A DNA stretch of 12,960 nucleotides from JAWWPY01 sp964412845 (GCA_964412845.1 CAYPQM010000175.1:1-12960); one strand, 5' to 3'. Counted from the stretch's first letter, positions 5,036 to 11,824 are shown. Notes: generated from the sequence alone by a model not told the origin. Translations and numbers: made by a program.

Positions 5036-5749
5036 TCACTGAGCGGGGACGCTGACAAGCACCTTCCCGCCTGATGTGATCTGGAAGCTGCGCATGTTCT
5101 GGACCGGGATCGACGTTGCCCCCGGGTACCAGAACGAGCTGTCCCCGTATGTCGCGGTCCAGCCGCCCACGATGGAACGGTGCCCGGACGAGTCGGTGAC
5201 CTGGAACTGGCAGTCGGTTCCCACCGGGACCCCGCGGACCTGCACATCCATGCTGGTCCCCCAGGTCCGGGGCGCGAACTTGACCTTGACGCTGGTCAAG
5301 GTGGCCCGGTCAGTGCCGGACACGGTACGCCAGTGCGCGGCCGCGACCTGCTGCTGGCCGCCGCCCGGCGCTGGCTGCAGCAGGTTCCAGCCGGCTGCCC
5401 CGGCTGACCCGGCCACCAGGACGATGCCGGCGGCGGCGGCCAGGCCGCGCCACGTCCGCTCGCGGCGGCGGCTGGCCGTCTTCGCCAGCAGCGACCGCAG
5501 CATCTGGTCGTCCGCGATCGGGTCCGCGGGCACCTCGTCGAGTTCGTCGTGCGCCAGCCCCTCCGCCTCATTGACGGGAACCCTGCGCAGCAGGGCGGGC
5601 AGGCCGGCCAGGCCCGCGAGTTCCTCCCGGCACTCCGGGCAGGTGCTCAGGTGCGCATCCACCAGCCCGCGCTCAGCCGGATCGATGGCGCCCAGCACGT
5701 ACACGCCGAGCGCCTGCCGGATGTCACGGCAGTCCGTGGAACCTGTCAT
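5036..5749 (-). CDS. Zinc-type (ZAS/zf-HC2) anti-sigma factor, membrane-anchored
   Basis: A 237-aa protein. The N-terminal domain carries the H-x3-C-x2-C signature (His33, Cys37, Cys40, in HLSTCPEC) that binds zinc and clamps the cognate ECF sigma factor; some such domains release sigma on thiol oxidation. One membrane segment (about 102-121) is followed by an extracytoplasmic domain of about 115 residues that ends in beta-rich sequence with one cysteine (Cys180). The layout resembles M. tuberculosis RslA. The ATG overlaps the sigma factor stop (ATGA), the usual sign of paired sigma and anti-sigma. What the outer domain senses cannot be read from the sequence; a surface or redox signal is plausible. 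thiX follows 65 nt downstream. Confidence 0.9.
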   Translation of the reverse strand: MTGSTDCRDIRQALGVYVLGAIDPAERGLVDAHLSTCPECREELAGLAGLPALLRRVPVNEAEGLAHDELDEVPADPIADDQMLRSLLAKTASRRRERTWRGLAAAAGIVLVAGSAGAAGWNLLQPAPGGGQQQVAAAHWRTVSGTDRATLTSVKVKFAPRTWGTSMDVQVRGVPVGTDCQFQVTDSSGHRSIVGGWTATYGDSSFWYPGATSIPVQNMRSFQITSGGKVLVSVPAQ

Positions 5750-6327
5750 GGCGCGAGCCCCCGTTCCTCGAGAGCGAGCTTCAGCGCCTTGAGCGCATAG
5801 AACGTCCGGGATTTCACGGTGCCACCCGGAATGCCGAGGCTGGCCGCGGCCTCAGCCACCGAGCGGCCCAGGTAGTACGTCTCGACCAGGACCTTCCGGT
5901 GCTCTGGCCGCAGCGCGCGGAGCGCGTCGGCCACCGCCCACGACTCCAGGGCCCGATCGGCCTCATCCGCGACGGGCACGAGCTCCAGCGCCGCCTCTCC
6001 AACCTCGCGCGGCCGCGCGCTTCTCGCCCGGTGGGCGTCCACGGCCAGGTTCCTGGCCACTGCGAACAGCCAGGGGCGAGCCGGGCGCTGCGCGATCGCC
6101 TCGGGATGCAGCCATGCCCGGAGCAGCGTTTCCTGCACAATGTCCTCCGCACGCTGCCTATCGCCGGTCGTCAGGCGCAATGCGTAGCGCAGCAGTGGCC
6201 CAGCGTGTTCGGCGTACAGGGCGCGCACTAGTGCCTCGTCGGAGACCTTGCTCTTGGATCCCCTGCCGTCGGTCTCTCGGTGCCGCGCCACAATCTGTGT
6301 AACGAAAGCAGGCGCCAACTGGTTCAC
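5746..6327 (-). CDS. ECF-family RNA polymerase sigma factor (SigL/SigK-like)
   Basis: A 193-aa group 4 sigma factor. Region 2 (about 32-102) has DIVQETLLRAW and the RPWLFAVARNLAVDAHRAR stretch. Region 4 (about 130-185) has LRALRPEHRKVLVETYYLGR and the helix-turn-helix VAEAAASLGIPGGTVKSRTFYALKAL. Sequence and partner type resemble SigL/RslA. The GTG at 6327 overlaps the stop of the DUF2993 gene (GTGA). No strong ribosome-binding site is present, so coupling seems likely. A downstream in-frame GTG (codon 13) is an alternative, since conserved sequence begins only near residue 30. Its regulon is unknown. No autoregulated ECF promoter could be identified with confidence upstream. Confidence 0.92.
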   Translation of the reverse strand: MNQLAPAFVTQIVARHRETDGRGSKSKVSDEALVRALYAEHAGPLLRYALRLTTGDRQRAEDIVQETLLRAWLHPEAIAQRPARPWLFAVARNLAVDAHRARSARPREVGEAALELVPVADEADRALESWAVADALRALRPEHRKVLVETYYLGRSVAEAAASLGIPGGTVKSRTFYALKALKLALEERGLAP

Positions 6328-7010
6328 CGGCTCGCAAAGTGGACATCGCTCTGGGCGGCGGTGATCCGCAGTCCGGCCGGGCCCACGCTGACCGAAGTGA
6401 CCCTCAGGTGCAGCGGTAGCGCGCCGAGCGGGACGGCGAACCCGAGCCGCCCGGCGACGGTGGACAGCGGGATGGTGACGCCGCCGCCCACCGTGATGTC
6501 CCGCGGCCGCAAGGTGATCCCGGACGGGCTGGCCGTGGCCGTGACAGTCGCCGCCACGGGCAGGCGGACGCCCGCGTAGCCGACGGTGCCCGACAGCCGG
6601 AGGCGCGGCCCGTCCTGGTGCAGCGCCAGGCCGTGCGGCAGCCGCTGCCGCAGGGCGGCCAGTGGCACCAGCGCGGTGGCCGTGGCGTGGTCCGCCGTCA
6701 CCGTGGCCGCACCCTGGCCCAGCACCTGGTTCAGCGGAGCGCGCACGCCGGTGAACCGGGCGTCCAGCCGGGACAGCGTCACGCCGCCCGCGACAACGCT
6801 GTTCATCCAGACGTCCACCGCGCCATAGTGGCCGGCCACCACCTGGGTCAGGAACGGGAAGCCACGGATCCGGACCCCGGGCCTGGCCCGAAGCTCATAG
6901 GCCTGCGCGACCCGGCTGCCGATCTGGCGCTGGGCCACGGCCACCGCCAGCCGGTCCGCGATGACGCAGATGATGGCCACGACGAGCAGGACCGCCGTCA
7001 ACTTCCGCAT
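6324..7010 (-). CDS. lmeA: DUF2993 (LmeA family) phospholipid-binding protein
   Basis: A 228-aa protein with an N-terminal hydrophobic segment (about 4-18, after MRKL) acting as signal or anchor. The mature part has alternating beta strands typical of DUF2993, including RVAQAYELRARPGVRIRGFPF near residues 33-52, and a C-terminal region with two long strands, GLRITAAQSDVHF last. LmeA in mycobacteria (MSMEG_5785, Rv0817c) acts in the periplasm in lipomannan elongation; family members bind phospholipid. Whether this organism makes lipomannan cannot be said. It is the first gene of the sigma/anti-sigma run and overlaps the sigma start. It is divergent from padR. A -10-like TATGTT lies 8 nt before the ATG, so a nearly leaderless mRNA is possible, since no Shine-Dalgarno is seen. 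Confidence 0.85.
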   Translation of the reverse strand: MRKLTAVLLVVAIICVIADRLAVAVAQRQIGSRVAQAYELRARPGVRIRGFPFLTQVVAGHYGAVDVWMNSVVAGGVTLSRLDARFTGVRAPLNQVLGQGAATVTADHATATALVPLAALRQRLPHGLALHQDGPRLRLSGTVGYAGVRLPVAATVTATASPSGITLRPRDITVGGGVTIPLSTVAGRLGFAVPLGALPLHLRVTSVSVGPAGLRITAAQSDVHFASR

Positions 7011-7148
7011 CGCCGACTAACATACCCGCGGGCCACCCGGCCTGGCCGGCGCAGTGACACGGCCGGCAGGCCGCCGCCCGCATGTCGCACTACGCCCGCC
7101 GAACGGGAGCCAATCCTAGAGCGCTGGTGGTAACGACTGCTGGACACT

Positions 7149-7180
7149 AGTACGTTGACTGATATATTGGTCAGCGTACT
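7149..7180 (+). promoter_or_regulatory. PadR operator and promoter
   Basis: AGTACGTTGAC (7149-7159) and GTCAGCGTACT (7170-7180) form an 11-bp inverted repeat with one mismatch, around a 10-nt AT-rich spacer that contains a -10-like TATATT (7163-7168). The padR Shine-Dalgarno AGGAGG begins at the next base. The position fits autorepression by the PadR protein. It is the most AT-rich point in the 180-nt region shared with the divergent lmeA gene. Confidence 0.65.
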
Positions 7181-7190
7181 AGGAGGCGCG

Positions 7191-7535
7191 ATGGCAGCTC
7201 GCGAACGGGACGACACCGGCGGCCAGGACGTGCTGCGCCGGGCTGGCGACGCATCGGTCCTGATCCTCACGAGCCTGGCCGACGGCTCCAAACACGGTTA
7301 CGCGCTGATCCAGGACATCAGGGGGTTCGCGGGGCTGCAATTGGGGCCCGGGACGCTCTATGGCGCGCTCGACCGCCTCGAGCGCCTGGGCCTGATCGAG
7401 GCCCTGCCTGCCGAGGACCGGCGCCAGCCCTACCGCATCACGGCGGCGGGGGTGGTGGCGCTGCGCGACCACCTCGACTCGATCGAGCGGGTCAGCAGCG
7501 TCGGGCGGCTGCGGCTTGGACTGGGAGGAATCTGA
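7191..7535 (+). CDS. PadR-family transcriptional regulator
   Basis: A 114-aa winged-helix protein. The PadR domain spans about 18-98, with VLILTSLADGSKHGYALIQDI, the recognition part LGPGTLYGALDRLERLGLIE, and the wing EDRRQPYRITAAG. It is a short, one-domain PadR (PadR-s2 type) lacking a long C-terminal dimerisation helix. The ATG at 7191 is chosen because AGGAGG lies 4 nt upstream; a TTG at 7155 would start inside the operator. The stop overlaps the next ATG (TGATG), so it is coupled to the membrane protein. Such PadRs usually repress themselves and the next genes; the inducer is unknown. Confidence 0.9.
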   Translation: MAARERDDTGGQDVLRRAGDASVLILTSLADGSKHGYALIQDIRGFAGLQLGPGTLYGALDRLERLGLIEALPAEDRRQPYRITAAGVVALRDHLDSIERVSSVGRLRLGLGGI

Positions 7536-7954
7536 TGCCTGGTCCGCGGTCCATGCGCCTGGTGGAGTCCGCACTGCGCTGCTACCCGCAGCGATGGCGC
7601 AGCCGTCATGGCGACGAAGCGGCCGAGATCGCCAGCATGCTCATCAGGGACGGGACTCCCGCGCATTCGGTCGCGTGGAGCTACCTCATAGGCGCGGCCC
7701 GCATGCGGCTGGTGATCGAGCCACGGCGGCGCCTCGGTGCGGCGGTGGGCGCGCTGCTGCTGGCCGGCTCTCTCGGCGTCCCGGTGGCGCTGCTGTCCAC
7801 GTCGGCACCGGCCAACGCGGCGAGCGTGGCCCACTCACGCACCGCCCATCCGCACTCCGCCCATCCGCGCAACGGCGACTCACGGCCCGCCGATCCCCGC
7901 TATGCCGGAGGGCGCGGCGCACCGGACGGCTGTGACCAGCATGACCACTGCTGA
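7535..7954 (+). CDS. Unknown small membrane protein with His/Pro-rich tail
   Basis: A 139-aa protein. The N-terminal part (1-60) is cytosolic-like and has the stretch ALRCYPQRWRSRHGDEAAEI, followed by SYLIGAARMRL. This layout is seen in small actinobacterial membrane proteins found after PadR genes, but no function is known to me. One hydrophobic segment (about 67-90, after EPRRR) is followed by a low-complexity tail AHPHSAHPR and a C-terminus DGCDQHDHC with two cysteines and two histidines that could bind metal (inference). GGGAGG lies 7 nt before the ATG. Its last 14 bases overlap the signal peptidase start, so padR, this gene and lepB form one operon. Confidence 0.75.
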   Translation: MPGPRSMRLVESALRCYPQRWRSRHGDEAAEIASMLIRDGTPAHSVAWSYLIGAARMRLVIEPRRRLGAAVGALLLAGSLGVPVALLSTSAPANAASVAHSRTAHPHSAHPRNGDSRPADPRYAGGRGAPDGCDQHDHC

Positions 7955-8591
7955 CTTCGGCGGCGCCCCCGATGACCTGGGCAGGACTCCCGGGCGCGCG
8001 GCGGGCGGCCCGGTCGCCGCGCGCAAGGCGCCGCCCTCGCGGCGCCGCACCCTCGCCGGATGGGCCAGCTGGCTCGCGCTGGCGCTGCTGCTGGCGTTCG
8101 GCATCCGGACATTCGTGGTCCAGCCCTTCTCGATCCCCAGCACCTCCATGGTGCCGGCACTTGATGTCTATGACCGGATCCTGGTGCAGAAAGCGTTCTT
8201 CAACTGGCACCAGTTGCGCGCGGGCGACATCGTCGTATTCACCCACCCGCCGCGTGACCGCTGCGGCGGGCCGGCCACGACCGACCTCGTCAAGCGCGTC
8301 ATCGCGCTGCCGGGCCAGACCATCTACTCGGCAGGCGGCATCCTCTACGTCGACGGCAGGCGGCTCCGCGAGCCATACCTGCCGCCAGATGACCCGCTCG
8401 GGCCTCCGATACCCGGTGCCACCAGGCAAGACCCATTCCACGTCCCGCGCGGGGAGTTCTACATGATGGGCGACAACCGGGCGATCTCCTGCGACAGCCG
8501 CTTCTGGGGCCCGATCAAAGGCTCAAGCATCATCGGCCGGGTCGTCATGCTCCTGTGGCACGACAGCCATCCCGACTTCCGCTTCTTCTGA
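7941..8591 (+). CDS. lepB: Signal peptidase I
   Basis: A 216-aa type I signal peptidase (S26). One membrane segment (about 41-60) is followed by the box-B motif SIPSTSMVPAL with catalytic Ser69. Box D, DLVKRVIALPG, carries the general-base Lys118; box E has MGDNR and then SCDSRFWGPI. The catalytic domain lies outside the membrane and removes Sec/Tat signal peptides. Cys108 and Cys184 sit in the outer domain and could form a disulfide. The first 38 residues are a charged, Pro/Ala-rich cytoplasmic tail. The ATG at 7941 is chosen; the in-frame GTG at 7932 is an alternative, and neither has a perfect Shine-Dalgarno. Longer readings back to 7737 would lie inside the preceding gene. A hairpin follows the stop. 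Confidence 0.95.
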   Translation: MTTADFGGAPDDLGRTPGRAAGGPVAARKAPPSRRRTLAGWASWLALALLLAFGIRTFVVQPFSIPSTSMVPALDVYDRILVQKAFFNWHQLRAGDIVVFTHPPRDRCGGPATTDLVKRVIALPGQTIYSAGGILYVDGRRLREPYLPPDDPLGPPIPGATRQDPFHVPRGEFYMMGDNRAISCDSRFWGPIKGSSIIGRVVMLLWHDSHPDFRFF

Positions 8592-8610
8592 CCCGGGCAC
8601 CGGGGCGCGC

Positions 8611-8636
8611 AGGCACCCGCAGGCCGGCGGGTGCCT
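8611..8636. terminator. Stem-loop between lepB and the convergent MoaD-like gene
   Basis: AGGCACCCGC pairs perfectly with GCGGGTGCCT (10 bp) around a 6-nt loop, 19 nt after the lepB stop. It is symmetrical and could serve both convergent genes. No T-run follows on either side. Confidence 0.6.
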
Positions 8637-8706
8637 CTAGCCCCCTTAGGGCACACCTCGTCGCCGGCACCCGCGGCGCGCGACGTCTCAGGACTCCGTC
8701 GTCGTG

Positions 8707-8976
8707 CTAGCCGCCCGCGAAGGGCGGCAGCACCTCGATGACGGCGGCGTCCGCCAGGGCGACCGAGCCAGGTGCGCGGGAGCCCACCGGTGCGCCGTCG
8801 ACAAGGAACGATGACCTGGCCAGCACTGCGGCGAAGGCGCCTGAGGCAGGCCCGGACCTGCGCGCTGTCATCGCCGCGGCAAGTGCCTCGGCCAGCGTGC
8901 CAGCGCTTACTTTTTCCTCGGCGACACCGGCGGCCTGCTTCGCCGCCGCCCAGTAGCGCACCGTAACCATGCCCAT
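8707..8976 (-). CDS. MoaD/ThiS-family sulfur-carrier-like protein
   Basis: An 89-aa ubiquitin-fold protein. It has the first strand VTVRYWAAAKQAAG (typical MoaD start), a SSFLVDGAPVG turn, and the terminal LPPFAGG whose diglycine would be adenylylated and thiocarboxylated. The partner (molybdopterin, thiamine, cysteine or siderophore sulfur transfer) cannot be told: no moaE, E1-like enzyme or cysteine synthase is in the window. The ATG at 8976 has GAGG 9 nt upstream; a second ATG lies at 8970. It is divergent from glnR with a 109-nt shared upstream region. Confidence 0.85.
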   Translation of the reverse strand: MGMVTVRYWAAAKQAAGVAEEKVSAGTLAEALAAAMTARRSGPASGAFAAVLARSSFLVDGAPVGSRAPGSVALADAAVIEVLPPFAGG

Positions 8977-9085
8977 GTCGGCTATCCTCGCTCACATCGG
9001 ATCCGGGCAAAGCTGCCCTCGGGTCCTTGTGTGTGTCCAAGCGTAGTTTCCCGCATAGAGCACCGCAGGGCGGAGGTGGCAGCGC

Positions 9086-9862
9086 GTGAGTGACCTGCTC
9101 TTGCTGACCAGCGCTGCGGAGCCGGCCGGGGAAATCCTGCCCTCGCTCGGCCTGCTGCTGCATACAGTCCGCGTCGCACCTGCTGAGGCGCCCTCACTCG
9201 CCGACTCGCCGCCCGCCGACGCGGTGCTGGTGGACGCGCGGCGTGACCTCGCTCAGGCCAAGGTGCTGTGCCACCTGCTGCGCACCACCAGCCTGGACGG
9301 GCCGCTGCTGGTCATCGTGACTGAGGGTGGCCTCACCGCGCTGACCGCGGAGTGGGGCGCCGACGACGTGATCCTGCACACGGCGGGACCTGCTGAGGTG
9401 GAGGCGAGGCTGCGGCTGGCCATCGGCCGCCAGGCGAGCCAGGTTCCCGCGACGCCCGACGAGATCCGCTCGGGTGACCTCGCGATCGACGAGGCAACGT
9501 ATACCGCCCGCCTGCGCGGCCGGGCCCTCGACCTGACCTTCAAGGAATTCGAGCTGCTCAAGTTCCTGGCCCAGCACCCGGGACGGGTCTTCACCCGGGC
9601 CCACCTGCTGCAAGAGGTGTGGGGGTACGACTACTTCGGCGGCACCCGGACGGTCGACGTGCATGTGCGCAGGCTCCGGGCGAAGCTCGGGGTGGAGCAC
9701 GAGGCCCTGATCGGGACCGTGCGCAACGTTGGGTACCGTTTCGTGCCCGCCAAGAGCGGCGACGACGGCCGGGGGCCGCACAGTGCCCGCCCGGCCGAGG
9801 ACGACTCCGCCGCCGCTGTGGACGGCCAGAGGGAGGCCAGCGCTGCGTCCGCCGAACGGTGA
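9086..9862 (+). CDS. glnR: GlnR, OmpR-type global nitrogen regulator
   Basis: A 258-aa orphan response-regulator-like protein. The receiver-like domain (1-112) has LLLLTSA where classical receivers carry an acidic Mg-binding pair. It keeps the conserved Asp50 (LVDARRD), which in GlnR stabilises the homodimer rather than being phosphorylated. The DNA-binding domain (about 128-222) has the family-typical LDLTFKEFELLKFLAQHPG, LLQEVWGYDYFGGTRTVDVH and TVRNVGYRF. GlnR controls glnA, amtB, nir and many other genes in actinobacteria. The GTG at 9086 has GGAGGT 8 nt upstream. The tail after residue 222 is Asp/Ala-rich and unusual. There is no histidine kinase gene beside it, as normal for GlnR. It overlaps mshD. 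Confidence 0.95.
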   Translation: MSDLLLLTSAAEPAGEILPSLGLLLHTVRVAPAEAPSLADSPPADAVLVDARRDLAQAKVLCHLLRTTSLDGPLLVIVTEGGLTALTAEWGADDVILHTAGPAEVEARLRLAIGRQASQVPATPDEIRSGDLAIDEATYTARLRGRALDLTFKEFELLKFLAQHPGRVFTRAHLLQEVWGYDYFGGTRTVDVHVRRLRAKLGVEHEALIGTVRNVGYRFVPAKSGDDGRGPHSARPAEDDSAAAVDGQREASAASAER

Positions 9863-10793
9863 CGCGCCGCCCGGGCCAGCCGAGATCAGCGCGGCGGGCC
9901 GGATCAGCGAGTCCCGGACGGGCGAGGTCACCCGCCTGGTCGCCGCGGCCACGGACCAGGACAACGTCAGCCCGCTCTCTGAGCACGTCCTGCTGCACCT
10001 GCGGTACGGCGGGGATCCCGCGGCCCGCAACCTGGTGCTGACCGTCCGCGGGGAACTCGCTGGGTACGCGCACCTGGACCCGACCGACCCGGTCGAGGGG
10101 CCGAGCGGGGAACTGGTCATCCACCCGGCCTACCGCGGTCACGGGTTCGGCCGGGCCCTCACCCAGGCGCTGCTGGCCGAGGCGGGCAGCCGTTCGCTCC
10201 GGCTCTGGGCGCACGGCGATCTGCCTGCGGCCGCGGCGCTGGCCCGCGCCATGGGGTTCGAGCGGGTGCGCGCGCTCTGGACCATGCGGCGCCCCCTGCA
10301 GGCCCCGCTGGCCGCACCTCAGCTCGCCGAGGGCGTCACGGTCCGCACCTTCCGGGTCGGCCAGGACGAGGACGCCTGGATCGCGATCAACGCGGTGGCC
10401 TTCGCCAGTCACCCCGAGCAGGGCTCCTGGACCCGTACCGACCTCGAACTGCGGGAGCGGGAGCCCTGGTTCGACCCGGACGGGTTCTTCCTCGCCGAGC
10501 GGGGGGGACGGCTGGTGGGATTTCACTGGACCAAGGTCCACGGCAGCCATCCCGGGGCTCCCCCGCACGGCCATGAGGCGATCGGCGAGGTCTACGTGGT
10601 CGGGGTCGACCCCGGTGAGCAGGGCAGCGGCCTGGGCCGTGCGCTCACCCTGACCGGCCTGCGACACCTCCGGTCGCGCGGCCTGCCCGAAGTCATGCTG
10701 TATGTGGATGAGGCGAATACCGCGGCGATCCGGCTGTATGAATCGCTGGGTTTCACGCACTGGGATACGGACGTCATGTTCCGGCACGCGTAA
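9783..10793 (+). CDS. mshD: Mycothiol synthase
   Basis: A double-GNAT acetyltransferase that acetylates Cys-GlcN-Ins with acetyl-CoA in the last step of mycothiol synthesis. The N-terminal GNAT contains DQDNVSPLSEHVLLHLR and VIHPAYRGHGFGRAL. The C-terminal GNAT contains VYVVGVDPGEQGSGLGRALT and YVDEANTAAIRLYESLGF, with the signature acetyl-CoA loops. The start is uncertain. The GTG at 9783 (336 aa) is the only ordinary in-frame codon before the conserved part and puts 80 nt inside glnR. A CTG at 9843 has an ideal GGGAGG 6 nt upstream and would give the usual family N-terminus length (316 aa). The order glnR-mshD is the same as in mycobacteria. Confidence 0.93.
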   Translation: MPARPRTTPPPLWTARGRPALRPPNGDAPPGPAEISAAGRISESRTGEVTRLVAAATDQDNVSPLSEHVLLHLRYGGDPAARNLVLTVRGELAGYAHLDPTDPVEGPSGELVIHPAYRGHGFGRALTQALLAEAGSRSLRLWAHGDLPAAAALARAMGFERVRALWTMRRPLQAPLAAPQLAEGVTVRTFRVGQDEDAWIAINAVAFASHPEQGSWTRTDLELREREPWFDPDGFFLAERGGRLVGFHWTKVHGSHPGAPPHGHEAIGEVYVVGVDPGEQGSGLGRALTLTGLRHLRSRGLPEVMLYVDEANTAAIRLYESLGFTHWDTDVMFRHA

Positions 10794-10837
10794 AGGATCT
10801 GATCAGGCGCATCCAGCCCGGACCACGAACATGCGAA

Positions 10838-10860
10838 TACTTTAAGTAATACCCGATTAC
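10838..10860. repeat. Overlapping inverted repeats in an AT-rich island
   Basis: TACTT-T-AAGTA (10838-10848) overlaps GTAAT-ACCCG-ATTAC (10846-10860). They lie between the convergent mshD and the 57-aa gene, in a local AT-rich stretch. They may be an operator, or part of the transcript end of mshD. No other feature was seen in 10794-10903. Confidence 0.3.
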
Positions 10861-10903
10861 GCAGCGCAACAAGATGGCCTGGCCTGCCGGGCCGGGAGGA
10901 AAC

Positions 10904-11077
10904 TCAATCCCCGACGCGGGAAACGCCAGCCACCGACACAATCCCCAGAACCGCGTCCAGCTCATCCGCGGTGAGCGGCTTATCGCTTACCGCCACCGCG
11001 CTGAGCACCTCCGTGTAGAGCTCGATCTCATCGAGCGCGACACGGTCGGGGACGCGAAGATCGAGATGCTCCCGCAC
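10904..11077 (-). CDS. Unrecognised small conserved-looking protein, 57 aa
   Basis: GTG start at 11077 with GGAGG 9 nt upstream, TGA at 10904. The peptide begins VREHLDLRVPDRVALDEIEL and continues YTEVLSAVAVSDKPLTADEL; it reads as helical, acidic and soluble. Coding signal is good: most first positions are G or C, second positions are balanced and AT-richer, and about 77 percent of third positions are G or C. Similar short actinobacterial proteins with an RVALDEIELY-like stretch seem familiar, but I cannot name a family or function. An in-frame TAG lies about 20 codons upstream. A promoter-like TAAAAT lies at 11195-11200. It is transcribed in the same direction as the carbonic-anhydrase-like gene, 207 nt after its stop. 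Confidence 0.65.
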   Translation of the reverse strand: MREHLDLRVPDRVALDEIELYTEVLSAVAVSDKPLTADELDAVLGIVSVAGVSRVGD

Positions 11078-11153
11078 CCGCGCCCACCTCCATCGCCGAG
11101 CGGACTCGCGGAACCCTTGGCCACCAGGCTACGACGTGGCCGCACGCCCCCGC

Positions 11154-11171
11154 ATGACCCATCAGGGTCAT
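11154..11171. promoter_or_regulatory. Palindrome upstream of the 57-aa gene
   Basis: ATGACCC-ATCA-GGGTCAT, with perfect 7-bp arms. It sits between the TAAAAT promoter candidate and the gene start, in the position of an operator or a leader hairpin. Confidence 0.4.
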
Positions 11172-11194
11172 TTACTGGACCACCCTCGAGAGGG

Positions 11195-11225
11195 ATTTTA
11201 CCCAGTGCGCCAGTAACAATTCCAA
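11195..11225 (-). promoter_or_regulatory. Candidate promoter of the 57-aa gene
   Basis: Minus-strand TAAAAT (11195-11200) matches the -10 consensus in 5 of 6 positions. TTGGAA (11220-11225) is a possible -35 but the spacer is 19 nt. GGAATT with a 17-nt spacer would be an ECF-like alternative. Confidence 0.35.
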
Positions 11226-11284
11226 GAAGTTGCGCGCGTCGGGAAACCGGATGCGGTAAAGCGCCCATCGCCTTCCACAGCCGA

Positions 11285-11824
11285 TTAACCTGCGAGTTCG
11301 CGCCAGACTGCGGCCCGGTGCCGCCCGGCGCGGGTCACGTAACGGGCGGCTGTATTGGCGAACGAGTCGCGGTCCTCATCGGTCAGGTCGCGCACGATCC
11401 GGCCTGGCACGCCGGCCACCAGGACTCCGGCCGGGACCTGCTGGCCCGGCCGCAGCACCGTGCCCGCCGCCACCAGTGAGCCAGCGCCGATCCGCGACCG
11501 GCCCAGCAGGACCGCGCCGATCCCGATGAGCGCCCCGGCTCCGACATAGGCCCCGTGCACCGTGGCCGCATGCCCGATCGACACCCGTTCCTCCAGGATC
11601 ACCGGCTCACCCGGATCCACGTGCAGGCAGCACAGATCCTGGATATTGCATTCCGCACCGACCACGATGTCCTCGTCGTCGGCCCGGAGCACCGACCCGT
11701 ACCAGACACTGGCCGACCGGCCCAGGGTGACCCGGCCGACCAGCACCGCCCCGGGGGCGATCCACGCTTCCGGGTGAATCGACGGGGCGATGCCATCGAT
11801 CGACCCGATCAGGCCCGTCGTCAT
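11285..11824 (-). CDS. Gamma-carbonic-anhydrase family (left-handed beta-helix) protein
   Basis: A 179-aa hexapeptide-repeat protein. The three metal-ligand histidines of the gamma-class are present: His68 (CLHVD), His85 and His90 (IGHAATVHG). Hexapeptide turns run from about residue 15 to 140, followed by a C-terminal helix (about 147-175). It would act as a trimer binding zinc or iron. Activity in bacterial YrdA/PaaY-like members is often weak or uncertain, so carbonic anhydrase activity is a family-based guess. The ATG at 11824 has GGAGG 5 nt upstream; a longer reading to 11869 lacks such a site. It is transcribed away from the DivIVA-like gene. Confidence 0.9.
   Translation of the reverse strand: MTTGLIGSIDGIAPSIHPEAWIAPGAVLVGRVTLGRSASVWYGSVLRADDEDIVVGAECNIQDLCCLHVDPGEPVILEERVSIGHAATVHGAYVGAGALIGIGAVLLGRSRIGAGSLVAAGTVLRPGQQVPAGVLVAGVPGRIVRDLTDEDRDSFANTAARYVTRAGRHRAAVWRELAG

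Noticed and set aside
9194..10787. Long minus-strand ORFs (308 and 398 aa) opposite glnR and mshD
   Set aside because: Antisense shadows of two clearly identified genes; His/Arg/Gly-rich with no domain.
10874..11479. 201-aa plus-strand ORF spanning the gap after mshD
   Set aside because: It is antisense to the 57-aa gene and the carbonic-anhydrase-like gene, and its composition is that of a shadow frame.
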